Shown here piece by piece: positions 51,209-59,838 of a stretch of DNA of 64,000 nucleotides; the stretch's first letter is position 1, and every line of letters begins with the position of its first letter. The stretch comes from Streptomyces sp. M92 (GTDB lineage Bacteria > Actinomycetota > Actinomycetes > Streptomycetales > Streptomycetaceae): positions 4,774,001-4,838,000 of the forward strand of contig NZ_CP101137.1 of assembly GCF_028473745.1 (NCBI RefSeq), read 5' to 3'. A program made the translations under genes and the position numbers. The notes below the pieces were generated by a model that saw only the letters and a program-made list of their open reading frames with translations, ran no database searches and had not been told where the DNA came from.

Positions 51209-52100
51209 GCAGCACCGCAAGCCCTGGCACGGCGTCGTCGTCGCCACGAGCCTGCCCTTCAACGCCGATCTCACGGTCGACTACGGCGCCTACGCGCGGA
51301 GCGTCGCCCGGCTCGCCGAGGAGGGACTGCACGGAGTCGCGCCGAACGGCTCGCTCGGCGAGTACCAGACACTGACGTACGAGGAGCGCGACCGCGTCGT
51401 CGAGACGGCCCTCGCCGCCGCCCCCGAAGGGTTCACCGTCATGCCCGGGGTCGGGGCCTACGGCGGCGCGGAGGCCAGGCGGCACGCCGAGTTCGCCAGG
51501 GACGCCGGCTGCCAGGCGGTCATGTGCCTGCCACCCAACTCCTACCGCGCCGACGACCGCGCGGTCCTCGAACACTTCGAACTGGTCGCCTCGGCCGGTC
51601 TCCCCGTCACCGCGTACAACAACCCCATCGACACCAAGGTCGACCTGCGCCCCGAGCTGCTCGCCAAACTGCACGCCGAGGGGTTCATCGTCGGCGTCAA
51701 GGAGTTCTCCGGCGACGTCCGGCGCTGCTACGAGATCTCCGAACTGGCCCCCGGCCTCGACCTCATGATCGGCACCGACGACACGGTCCTGGAGGTCGCC
51801 ATCGCCGGCGCCAAGGGCTGGGTCGCCGGATACCCGCAGGTCTTCCCCCGTGCCTGCCTCGCGCTGTACGAGGCCTCGCTCGCCGGCGACCTCGACACCG
51901 CCCTGCCGCTCTACCGCCGACTGCACCCGGTGCTGCGCTGGGACAGCAGGACGGAGTTCGTCCAGGCCATCAAGCTCGGCCAGGACATGACCGGCCGGCG
52001 CGGCGGTGCGTGCCGGCCGCCCAGGCAGCCGCTCACCCCGCAGACGGAGGCCGCCGTGCGCGCCACCACCCAGGCCCTCATCGACGCCGGGACCGACTGA
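51201..52100 (+). CDS. DHDPS-family lyase, probable 1-pyrroline-4-hydroxy-2-carboxylate deaminase (LhpC)
   Basis: A 299-residue (beta/alpha)8 aldolase-type enzyme. The Schiff-base lysine is Lys167 (FIVGVKEFSGD) and the catalytic tyrosine is Tyr139 (VTAYNNP), with the substrate loop GVAPNGSLGEYQTL in place of GTTGE. In hydroxyproline clusters this family deaminates the dehydrogenase product to 2-oxoglutarate semialdehyde. Its location between the dehydrogenase and the epimerase supports that role over dihydrodipicolinate synthesis. Confidence 0.85.
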   Translation: MSEQHRKPWHGVVVATSLPFNADLTVDYGAYARSVARLAEEGLHGVAPNGSLGEYQTLTYEERDRVVETALAAAPEGFTVMPGVGAYGGAEARRHAEFARDAGCQAVMCLPPNSYRADDRAVLEHFELVASAGLPVTAYNNPIDTKVDLRPELLAKLHAEGFIVGVKEFSGDVRRCYEISELAPGLDLMIGTDDTVLEVAIAGAKGWVAGYPQVFPRACLALYEASLAGDLDTALPLYRRLHPVLRWDSRTEFVQAIKLGQDMTGRRGGACRPPRQPLTPQTEAAVRATTQALIDAGTD

Positions 52101-52102
52101 CG

Positions 52103-53104
52103 ATGCGCTCGAAGGTCTGCTACCACGCCGTCGACTCCCACACCGAGGGCATGCCGACCCGCGTGATCACGGGCGGTGTCGGTGTCCTCCCCGGGGCGAC
52201 GATGTTCGAGCGGCGGCAGCGTTTCGTCGCGGAACGCGACCATCTGCGCACCCTGCTCATGTGCGAACCGCGCGGGCACGCCTCGATGTCCGGCGCCATC
52301 CTCCAGCCCCCGACCCGCCCGGACGCCGACTTCGGCGTCCTCTACATCGAGGTCTCCGGCTGCCTGCCGATGTGCGGGCACGGCACGATCGGCGTCGCCA
52401 CCGTCCTCGTCGAGACGGGGATGGTCGAGGCCGCCGAACCGGAGACGGCCGTACGGCTCGACACACCCGCCGGACTGGTCACCGCCCGGGTCCGGGTGCG
52501 CGACGGCCGCGCCGAATCGGTGACCCTGGAGAACGTCGCCTCGTACTGCCACGCCCTCGACCAGGTCGTCGACGTCGACGGGTACGGGCCGGTGCGCTAC
52601 GACATCGCCTACGGCGGCAACTTCTACGCCTTCGTCCGGCTGGAGGACCTGAGGATCCCGTTCGACCGGTCCCACAAGCAGCGCATGCTCGACGCCGGGC
52701 TGGCCATCATGGACGCGATCAACACGCGGAACCCGGTGGCCCACCCGGAGAACCCCGGGATCGACACGTGCCACCACGTCTACCTGGAAGCGCCCGGATC
52801 GACCGCGGAGCACTCCCGGCACGCCATGGCGATCCATCCCGGGTGGTTCGACCGTTCGCCCTGCGGTACGGGCACCAGCGCACGCATGGCGCAACTGCAC
52901 GCCCGCGGTCTCCTGCCGGCCGGCCGGGACTTCGTCAACGAGTCGTTCATCGGCTCCCGCTTCGTCGGCCGCATCATCGGCGAGACGACGGTCGGGGACC
53001 GCCCGGCCGTCCTCCCGTCGGTCACCGGACGCGCCTGGATCACCGGAACCGCCCAGTACCTGCTCGACCCGTCGGACCCCTACCCGGCGGGCTTCACCCT
53101 CTGA
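52103..53104 (+). CDS. 4-hydroxyproline 2-epimerase (proline racemase family)
   Basis: A 333-residue enzyme. The two catalytic cysteines of the family are present: Cys91 in LPMCGHGTIG and Cys254 in RSPCGTGTSA. It turns trans-4-hydroxy-L-proline into cis-4-hydroxy-D-proline, the first step of bacterial hydroxyproline breakdown. Its start follows the deaminase stop by 2 nt. The operon contains all steps up to 2-oxoglutarate semialdehyde, but the final dehydrogenase is absent here. The 3' end overlaps the convergent collagenase gene by 11 nt. Confidence 0.88.
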   Translation: MRSKVCYHAVDSHTEGMPTRVITGGVGVLPGATMFERRQRFVAERDHLRTLLMCEPRGHASMSGAILQPPTRPDADFGVLYIEVSGCLPMCGHGTIGVATVLVETGMVEAAEPETAVRLDTPAGLVTARVRVRDGRAESVTLENVASYCHALDQVVDVDGYGPVRYDIAYGGNFYAFVRLEDLRIPFDRSHKQRMLDAGLAIMDAINTRNPVAHPENPGIDTCHHVYLEAPGSTAEHSRHAMAIHPGWFDRSPCGTGTSARMAQLHARGLLPAGRDFVNESFIGSRFVGRIIGETTVGDRPAVLPSVTGRAWITGTAQYLLDPSDPYPAGFTL

Positions 53105-55388
53105 GCGGCCTCGCCCCCGTCTCGTACCGGGTGGCCACGGTGACGCCGGAGAAGCTCTCCGCCCCGTGCAGGGTGACGTAGTGGTAGCCGGCCGGGGGAT
53201 CGGTGACGGTCAGGGTGTGGCTGTTGCCCGCACCGGTCGAGCCGCTGGTGTGGCTGGTGCGGGTGGCCCAGCCGCTGTCGCTGTAGTACAGGTCGGCGTC
53301 ACCCGTGCCGCCGGAGACGGTGATCTCCAGCCGGTTCACGCCGGACGGGAGGTGCAGGTACAGATAGTCGTCGGCCCCCGCGGCGCCGGACCGGTCGCCG
53401 CGCCGGCAGTCGCGGTCCAGCACCCGGGTGTCCGGGGCGGCGCACTCGGGCACCGAGCCGCAGCCGCCCGCGGCGCAGCCGGCGAGCCAGGTGTACCAGT
53501 CGGCGTCGTACCGCGTGCCGATGGTGCGGGTGAGGTGGTCGCGCGCCGCGTTCCAGTCGCCGGAGCGGTAGTGGCCGAGCACCGTCGCCATGTCGGCGGG
53601 GTGCCGCTCCAGCATGTACCGGACGGCGAGGTAGCCCCAGCGGTAGACGCGCGTCGTGTCGTGGCTGTAATTGGTGTCGAACAGGGTGCTCAGGGCGTAG
53701 GTGCCTTTGCCGGCCTCCGCCACCGCCTCTTCGTAGACGATGCCGCGGTAGGAGTAGGAGAGGTACTCCGCGAAGCCCTCGATCCACCAGACGGTCGGGG
53801 TGGCGACGTTGGCGGCGAAGTCGCCGTACATGTCGAACCGGCCGTCGAGGTAGTGGGTGTACTCGTGGTTGAGGTTCCAGATCCGGAAGTCCGGGCGCAG
53901 CCACTCGGCCTCGTAGGCGATGAAGCGGGCCTGGTTGCCGGCGGCCGCCGGATCGCCCTCCAGGTACATGCCGCCGTTGTTGGTGTCGATGCCGTACATG
54001 GCACCGGCGTAGGTCTGGTAGTCGGTGCTGGAGTCGAAGACCACGACCTCGATGGTGTCGTTGCGGTCGCCGGCGACGGGACCGTCGTCCTTGACGGCCT
54101 CGTGGAAGTGGGCGTCCTGTGCGCGCAGGCCGGCGCAGCTCGCGGACAGCTCGCCCGGGGTCATCTGCTGCGCCCTGATGGTGATGGCCGGGCCGCATGC
54201 GTGGGTCACCGGCAGTACGGCCCGCGCCAGTTGCGCCTGGAGGTCGCACGTGCCGTAGTACGAGCAGTTGGACCTGTCGTAGTAGTCCGTCATCTCGGCG
54301 ACGCCGACCCACAGCGGCGCAGTGGCACCGGTGATCGAGCTCGCGTCGAGCAGGCCGGACGCCAGCGGGCGGACCTCGGCGCGCAGCGCGGAGTGCTGCA
54401 GGAACCTGCCGAGTTCACGTCCGGCGTTCGACGTGAGGTAGGACTGGCCGGTCCCCAGGAGCGCGTGGTGGTCGCAGGCGAAGCGGTACAGCGAGTCGAG
54501 CAGGCCGGGGTCCGTCCGCACGGCCATCACGAACTCGGGCACCTGGTGGCCGCGGAACGTCACGGTGTACACGTTGTTGACCGCGTTGAGCATCGACCAC
54601 GACGCGTTCCACGACGCGTCGTAGTCCGCCAGCAGCCGCCGCAGCACGTGGATGTAGCGGGCATTCTCCTCGGCGCTGTCGATGAGGGTGACGGCCTCGG
54701 CGAGAGTCTCGCCGTTGGCGTCGGTGACGTCCCGGGAGCGGGGACTGGCGAAGAAGGCGTCCAGGCCCGAGCGGATCGCGGTCCGCAGCGCGTCGCCGTA
54801 CGCGCCCACGGCGTCCGGGTAGTAGTACTGGACGTAGTAGCCGGCCCGCAGGTAGAGCACGAGCTGCGGCATGCCGGTACTGGGATCGCCGGGATAGGAC
54901 GCCGAACTGTCGCGGACCGCGTACGCGACGGAGGTCATCTGGGCTTCCCGGAAGGCGCCGTGGGCGTCGCTGCCGGTCAGCTCGAACAGGGTGTTGACGC
55001 AGTCGGTCGTGGACGCCTTGATCTGCCGGACCAGCGCGTTGCCGGTGCGGCCGGTGAAGTCGGAGGCGTCGCAGGCGGCGACGTCCGCCGGCTTCTTCGC
55101 GCTGTGCTTCCCGCCGTCCTGCCGGAGCGCGTCCTTGCTCGCCGCCAACGGCGGTATGCGGGACGGCTTCTGCCGCCCCTTGCCGACGTGTGCGCTGTCG
55201 GCGGTGGCGGTCTGTGCCGTGGGTGCCGGGCCGCTGTCCGTCCCTCCGGGCGCCACGGTGCGCGCGGCCGGTGCGGAGGCACCGGGCAGGGCGGCGGCCG
55301 GTTGAGCGAGCAGGCCGGCGCCCATGGCGCACGTCAGGGCCAGGGGCAGCACCGCGCCCAGACTTCGGCGTACGAACGTGGTTCTCAC
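53094..55388 (-). CDS. Secreted M9-family collagenase
   Basis: A 764-residue exoenzyme with a signal peptide (GAVLPLALTCAMGAGLLA). A helical activator domain (about 105-400) precedes the gluzincin peptidase, zinc motif HEYTHYLDGRF (His508, Glu509, His512) with the third ligand in WIEGFAEYLSY. The C-terminal beta-sandwich (YLYLHLPSGVNRLEITVSGG) is a pre-peptidase (PPC) domain. It cleaves collagen triple helices and denatured collagen. GTG 55388 has GGAGG 4 nt upstream. Being next to the hydroxyproline genes, it feeds them the amino acid most specific to collagen. Confidence 0.92.
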   Translation of the reverse strand: MRTTFVRRSLGAVLPLALTCAMGAGLLAQPAAALPGASAPAARTVAPGGTDSGPAPTAQTATADSAHVGKGRQKPSRIPPLAASKDALRQDGGKHSAKKPADVAACDASDFTGRTGNALVRQIKASTTDCVNTLFELTGSDAHGAFREAQMTSVAYAVRDSSASYPGDPSTGMPQLVLYLRAGYYVQYYYPDAVGAYGDALRTAIRSGLDAFFASPRSRDVTDANGETLAEAVTLIDSAEENARYIHVLRRLLADYDASWNASWSMLNAVNNVYTVTFRGHQVPEFVMAVRTDPGLLDSLYRFACDHHALLGTGQSYLTSNAGRELGRFLQHSALRAEVRPLASGLLDASSITGATAPLWVGVAEMTDYYDRSNCSYYGTCDLQAQLARAVLPVTHACGPAITIRAQQMTPGELSASCAGLRAQDAHFHEAVKDDGPVAGDRNDTIEVVVFDSSTDYQTYAGAMYGIDTNNGGMYLEGDPAAAGNQARFIAYEAEWLRPDFRIWNLNHEYTHYLDGRFDMYGDFAANVATPTVWWIEGFAEYLSYSYRGIVYEEAVAEAGKGTYALSTLFDTNYSHDTTRVYRWGYLAVRYMLERHPADMATVLGHYRSGDWNAARDHLTRTIGTRYDADWYTWLAGCAAGGCGSVPECAAPDTRVLDRDCRRGDRSGAAGADDYLYLHLPSGVNRLEITVSGGTGDADLYYSDSGWATRTSHTSGSTGAGNSHTLTVTDPPAGYHYVTLHGAESFSGVTVATRYETGARPLRG

Positions 55389-55525
55389 TGAGCCTCCCAT
55401 GAGGGGATGGGCCACGCGACGGGCGTGGCCGATGGGATGGAACAGGTCGGGGAGTCAGGCAACGGGTCATGCGCCTCGGCTGAGAGAAGAGCCGGCTGGG
55501 ACTGTTTGGCATGGTCATGACTGAA

Positions 55526-55557
55526 CCTGTGACATGTACCATTGCACAGGTGACATG
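55526..55557. promoter_or_regulatory. Duplicated GTGACATG operator upstream of the collagenase
   Basis: GTGACATG occurs at 55529-55536 and 55550-55557, exactly 21 bp apart, which puts both copies on the same DNA face. CCTGTG (55526-55531) and CACAGG (55545-55550) also form an inverted repeat. The site is 138-169 nt before the collagenase start, in the region separating it from the GntR gene. Confidence 0.55.
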
Positions 55558-55626
55558 ACTTGGGGAAGGCGCCGGAGGGAACTCAGTACTTCCCTGGTGG
55601 GCCGGGAGAGTGCCCCGTGGGCAGGG

Positions 55627-56334
55627 CTACCGGTCGCCGGTCCGAAGCGCCTGCTCGCCGTCCTCCGCACCGTCCGCGCCGTCGGCCCACAGGGTGCGGA
55701 TGTGCGAGAGGTGGCGGCGCATGCAGTCCTCCGCCTCCTGCGCGCGGCCTGCCACGATCAGGTCGAGGAGCTCGATGTGTTCCCGCGCCGAAGCCACCAG
55801 GCGCCCCGACTCGTTGAGGTCGCCCAGCCCGTACAGGCGCGAGCGCTTGCGCAGGTCGGCCACCACCTCGACCAGGTGCTGGTTCCCGGCGAGCGACAGC
55901 AGTTCGAGGTGGAAGCGGTGGTCGGCTTCCAGGTACTTGAGGACGTCGTGCTCCTGAGCCGACGTCACGATCTGCCGCGCCAGCGGGCGCAGTTCCTCCA
56001 GCCGCTCGGCCGGCACCGTCCGGGCGACCCGGCCCACGGTGGGAACCTCGATGAGGGTGCGGATGTCCGTGAACTCGTCGAGGTCCCGGTCGGTCATCTC
56101 GGTGATGCGGAACCCCTTGTTGCGGACCGCTTCCACCAGGCCCTCCCGGGCCAGGTCGAGCATCGCCTCGCGGACCGGGGTGGCCGAGACGCCCAGTTCC
56201 GCGGCGAGCGTCGGCGCGGAGTAGACGACGCCGGGGCGCAGTTCACCGGCGATGAGCGCGGCCCGGACGGCGTCGGCCACCTGGTCCCGCAGATGTGTCT
56301 GGACCGAGATCACCTGCGACGTGAGATGAGGCAT
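55627..56334 (-). CDS. GntR-family regulator with FCD domain
   Basis: A 235-residue regulator. The winged helix reads YSAPTLAAELGVSATPVREA, and the FCD effector domain follows with DIRTLIEVPTVGRVAR and metal-ligand positions in EADHRFHLELLSLAGN and REHIELLDLIVAGR. It probably senses hydroxyproline or a breakdown product and controls the surrounding collagen-use genes through the GTGACAT sites. ATG 56334 has GGAGGAG 6 nt upstream. It lies directly downstream of nothing else on its strand except the aminopeptidase, and it faces the collagenase gene from behind. Confidence 0.9.
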   Translation of the reverse strand: MPHLTSQVISVQTHLRDQVADAVRAALIAGELRPGVVYSAPTLAAELGVSATPVREAMLDLAREGLVEAVRNKGFRITEMTDRDLDEFTDIRTLIEVPTVGRVARTVPAERLEELRPLARQIVTSAQEHDVLKYLEADHRFHLELLSLAGNQHLVEVVADLRKRSRLYGLGDLNESGRLVASAREHIELLDLIVAGRAQEAEDCMRRHLSHIRTLWADGADGAEDGEQALRTGDR

Positions 56335-56374
56335 GTGTGCTCCTCCGAGCCCTCGGTCCGATCACCTCCCACTA

Positions 56375-56385
56375 TACAATGTCAC
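56375..56385 (-). promoter_or_regulatory. GTGACAT operator upstream of the GntR gene
   Basis: On the minus strand the sequence is GTGACATTGTA, 41 nt before the GntR start. It shares the core with the sites at 48282 and 55529 and points to autoregulation. Confidence 0.5.
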
Positions 56386-56417
56386 GTTGTTCTGAAACGG
56401 GGACGAACAGGACCCGC

Positions 56418-57839
56418 TCAGCTGGACGGGGACGCCACCCACTCCTCCACCTCGTCCGCGCCGCGCGGCAGCCCGGACGACAGACACTGCGCCCCGTCGG
56501 CCGTGATGACGAAGTCGTCCTCGATCCGTACGCCGATGCCGCGCAGCTCCTCGGGGACCGTCAGGTCGTCGGGCTGGAAGTACAGGCCGGGCTCGACGGT
56601 GAGGACATGGCCGGGCTCGAGCGTCCCGCCCAGGTAGGTCTCGTCGCGGGCCTTCGCGCAGTCGTGGCAGTCCAGCCCGAGCATGTGGCCCGAACCGCAC
56701 ACCGTGTACCGGCGGTACAGGCCGGACACCGGGGTCGACGCCGTCGCGCCGGGCGGCCGCAGACCCCAGCCGTCGAGCCCTTCGGCGATGACGCGCATCG
56801 CGGCCTCGTGGAAGTCGCCGTACCGCGCGCCGGGCCGCAGCGCGGCGATGCCGGCCGACTGGGCGGCGAACACGAGGTCGTAGACCCGCCGTTGGACGTC
56901 GGTGAAGCGTCCGCCGACCGGCAGGGTCCGGGTGACGTCCCCGGTGTAGAAGGTGTCGGCCTCGACGCCGGCGTCGAGCAGCAGCAGGTCGCCGTCGCGC
57001 ACCGGACCGTCATTGCTCATCCAGTGCAGGACGCAGGCGTGCGCCCCGGCCGCCGCGATCGTCTCGAATCCCAGGCCGTAACCGTCCAGCCGGGCCCGCC
57101 GGTTGAAGGTGCCCTCGATCCAGCGCTCACCCCGCGCCAGGCGGGTGGCCCGGTCCAGCTCGCCCACGACGTCGTGGAATCCGGCGACCGTGCTGCCCAC
57201 GGCCGCACGGAGCTGGTCCACCTCCCACTCGTCCTTGACCAGCCGCGACTCGGCCAGGAAGCCCTCCAGCTCCGCCTCGGCCCGGCGAGCGGGCGCCACC
57301 AGCGAGTCGACGAGCGCGTCGACGCCGCGTACCACCCGGGTCGGTACCTCGCGTGCGAGGGCAGGCCGCAGTCCGTCACGGGCGGCGGCCTCGATGCCGA
57401 GGGCGTCCGCCGTCTCGGCCAGGGTCCGGCGCCGCCCGACCCAGAACTCCCCGTACCGCCGGTCACTGTGGAACTCCGCGCCGTCCGGCCCGCCGTCACG
57501 CGGCGACCGCGGCCGGGTGAAGAGCGTCACCGAGTGCCCGCTCCCCGTGGGTTCGAGGACCAGGACGCTGTCCGGGACCGCGTGTGTTCCCTGCTCACCG
57601 GTGAGGTGGACGAACGCGGAGTGCGGACGGAAGGTGTGGTCGAAGTCGTTGCTCCTGACCTTCAGCCCGCCCGACGGGACGACGATCCGCTCACCGGGGA
57701 ACCGCTCGGACAGCGCCGAGCGCCGCTTGGCCGCCCACGCCGCCCCGGTCAGCGCCGGCAGTCTCCGCTCCGTTTCCGCCCAACCTCCCCGGAACGGATC
57801 GGGGTGCGGGGCCGTACCCCCGCCGTCGTGCTGTTCCAT
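56418..57839 (-). CDS. M24 Xaa-Pro aminopeptidase
   Basis: A 473-residue cytoplasmic peptidase. The N-terminal AMP_N domain (about 40-200) precedes the pita-bread catalytic domain. Metal ligands are found in LLLDAGVEADT, FYTGDVTRTLPVG, GSGHMLGLDCHD, TVEPGLYFQP and GIGVRIEDDF, all conserved. It removes N-terminal residues before proline and can process the proline/hydroxyproline-rich peptides left by collagenase. ATG 57839 has GGAGG 10 nt upstream. It is transcribed toward the GntR gene with 83 nt between. Confidence 0.9.
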   Translation of the reverse strand: MEQHDGGGTAPHPDPFRGGWAETERRLPALTGAAWAAKRRSALSERFPGERIVVPSGGLKVRSNDFDHTFRPHSAFVHLTGEQGTHAVPDSVLVLEPTGSGHSVTLFTRPRSPRDGGPDGAEFHSDRRYGEFWVGRRRTLAETADALGIEAAARDGLRPALAREVPTRVVRGVDALVDSLVAPARRAEAELEGFLAESRLVKDEWEVDQLRAAVGSTVAGFHDVVGELDRATRLARGERWIEGTFNRRARLDGYGLGFETIAAAGAHACVLHWMSNDGPVRDGDLLLLDAGVEADTFYTGDVTRTLPVGGRFTDVQRRVYDLVFAAQSAGIAALRPGARYGDFHEAAMRVIAEGLDGWGLRPPGATASTPVSGLYRRYTVCGSGHMLGLDCHDCAKARDETYLGGTLEPGHVLTVEPGLYFQPDDLTVPEELRGIGVRIEDDFVITADGAQCLSSGLPRGADEVEEWVASPSS

Positions 57840-57865
57840 CAGCGGTGGACCTCCATGCGTTCGGT

Positions 57866-58381
57866 TCACGTCGTCAGCAACCTGCTCAGCAGTTCCGCGC
57901 CCCCGCCGGTGAGCGACCAGACCCCGTCGTACGCCGGACCGGCGCCGCCCTCGACGCCCGCGTGGTCCGCTCCGGGAGCCGACCCGGCCACCGCCGCCAC
58001 CGGAACGACCGCCCAGCAGCGTTTGCCGTGCGCGGTGCGCTCCACGCCGTGCAGGAGGCAGAGGCCGTCGATCAGGACGAGGCCGCGCCCTCCTTCCTGG
58101 TCCGGGTCCGCCGCGCGGGCCCGCGGCACCTCCGTGCTGCCGTCGAGGACGGTGATGACCACCAGCCCCTGGTCGAGCGACACCTCGACGATCATGGCAC
58201 CGCCGCCCGCGTGCACCAGCGCGTTGGTGAGGAGTTCCGACGCCAGCACTTCCACGGGAAGGAGCGACTCGTCGGCCATGGACACGCCCCACGAACGCAC
58301 GGTCGCCGAGACCCGGCGGCGGGCGCCGCGTACCGCGGCCGCGGTCGCCTCGACGGTGAAGCGGACCCTGGTGGCGGACAT
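57866..58381 (-). CDS. RsbW-like ATP-binding regulatory kinase
   Basis: A 171-residue single-domain HATPase protein. The N-box is ASELLTNALVHAGGG and the G-box DPDQEGGRGLVLIDGL. Such proteins act as anti-sigma kinases or small switch proteins, and many exist in Streptomyces. The C-terminal third is Ala/Gly-rich. ATG 58381 has AGGAGA 6 nt upstream. No antagonist or sigma factor is adjacent. It may be cotranscribed with the aminopeptidase 26 nt downstream. Confidence 0.85.
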   Translation of the reverse strand: MSATRVRFTVEATAAAVRGARRRVSATVRSWGVSMADESLLPVEVLASELLTNALVHAGGGAMIVEVSLDQGLVVITVLDGSTEVPRARAADPDQEGGRGLVLIDGLCLLHGVERTAHGKRCWAVVPVAAVAGSAPGADHAGVEGGAGPAYDGVWSLTGGGAELLSRLLTT

Positions 58382-58592
58382 GCTGTGTCTCCTCACAAGG
58401 CGGTGGGAGCGCGCGGTCACTCCCGCCGGACGGGGCGCGCAGGTGGAGGCTTCCACGACCGTGACGACGGCGACAACCGACCCGGCCATAGGAGAACCGG
58501 CGCACGAGGCATAACGTCTGAGCCCCGACCGGACCCGCACGCGCCGGGCTGTCGCACAATGGTCCGGCTTCCCGAGCGGCGAGGTGTGTGCT

Positions 58593-59567
58593 GTGGAACT
58601 CGAGCTGCGTCATCTGCGGGTGCTGTGCGCGATAGCGGACTCCGGCAGCGTGGGGCGGGCCGCCGCCGCGCTCGGCTTCACGCAGCCCGCCCTCAGCACT
58701 CAGCTGCGCCGCATCGAGCGGCTGCTCGGCGAGGGGCTGTTCGTGCGTCGCAGCACCGGCGTGGAGCTGACCGCGTACGGTGTGGAGGTCGTGAGCCAGG
58801 CCCGGGACATCCTGGCCCGCGCCGACGCCCTCGGCCGACGCCACGGCAACGGCACGCCCGCGGCGGCGACCCGCACCCTCCGGCTCGGAGTCACCAACAC
58901 CCCCGTGCTGCCGGAGCTGCTGGGCAACCTGCGTGAAGGCTGCCCCCACCTCGCGGTCTCCGTCAGCAGCGTCTACGCCACCGGTGAGCTGATCAGGCTC
59001 CTGGAGGCCGGTGAGCTCGACGCGGCACTCGGCATGGACTACCCCGGCCTGCCCCTGCGCCACTCCGCCGACCTGGCGCACCGCGCCATCAACACCGTCC
59101 CCGTCTTCGTCGCCATGCACTCCGGACATCCGCTCGCACACCGCGTCGAGGTGCCGTTGCAGGAGCTGTCCGAGGACACCTGGTTCGTCTCCTCCGACGA
59201 CGGGGTGGGCTGGCCCGGCGCCTTCTACGACGCGTGCCAGGCCGCGGGCTTCACCCCCGCGAGTACGCACGAGCTCCACATCCTCGAACAGCTGCAGGCG
59301 ATGATCGCCATGGGTCTGGGAGTGGCGGTCGTGCAGCCCACCATCCGCCCCGTCGACGGCGTACTGGTCAAGCCACTGGTCGGCGACCCGCTCTGGCAGC
59401 GCCACCTCCTCGTCTGGCGCCGGGACACCGTCGAACCGGCGGTGGCCGAGGCACTGCACCACCACGCCGTCCGCGTCTACCGGAACCTGCTGGCCCGCGC
59501 CCCGCACCTGCAGAGCTGGGTGGCCCGCGCCTACACGGCCGCACGCCTGCCGGACAAGCGGCGGTGA
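58593..59567 (+). CDS. LysR-family transcriptional regulator
   Basis: About 324 residues. The helix-turn-helix ADSGSVGRAAAALGFTQPAL is near residue 18, and the effector domain starts near residue 90 (TLRLGVTNTPVLPELL). GTG 58593 has GAGG 8 nt upstream, and GTG 58584 is in frame but too close to that site. It is divergent from the RsbW-like gene. Its target is not clear, as nothing metabolic flanks it. The following cobalamin genes have their own riboswitch. Confidence 0.87.
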   Translation: MELELRHLRVLCAIADSGSVGRAAAALGFTQPALSTQLRRIERLLGEGLFVRRSTGVELTAYGVEVVSQARDILARADALGRRHGNGTPAAATRTLRLGVTNTPVLPELLGNLREGCPHLAVSVSSVYATGELIRLLEAGELDAALGMDYPGLPLRHSADLAHRAINTVPVFVAMHSGHPLAHRVEVPLQELSEDTWFVSSDDGVGWPGAFYDACQAAGFTPASTHELHILEQLQAMIAMGLGVAVVQPTIRPVDGVLVKPLVGDPLWQRHLLVWRRDTVEPAVAEALHHHAVRVYRNLLARAPHLQSWVARAYTAARLPDKRR

Positions 59568-59599
59568 GACGAGCCGGGTACGGCGGGACGGGACGGCCG

Positions 59600-59725
59600 C
59601 GACGGAAGGCGTGGCACAGGCGCTAAGCTGCAAGCGCCCCGCGGGGGAAGTCCGGTCGAAGTCCGGCGCTGACCCGCAACGGTAGACGGAGTGCTGCTCC
59701 GTGAGCCCGATCACCCGCGGTGGTG
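59600..59725 (+). promoter_or_regulatory. Cobalamin (AdoCbl) riboswitch
   Basis: The region contains the conserved core of the B12 element: GGGGGAAGTCCGGTCGAAG (59643-59661), then TCCGGCGCTGACCCGCAACG (59662-59681) and the trailing AGCCCGATCACCCGCGG (59704-59720). It lies between the LysR stop and the permease gene, about 115 nt before its start. Binding of cobalamin should hide the ribosome binding site or end transcription and shut off the importer. Confidence 0.9.
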
Positions 59726-59838
59726 ACGCTCCTGTCAATCGCCGTGGACTGCGAGAGGGTGCTGCCCACGGCGCCCCGCGCCCGGAGCCGCTCCTTCGCC
59801 GACGTAGGTGCACGGCCCGAGGCGAAGGTGATCCGCCG

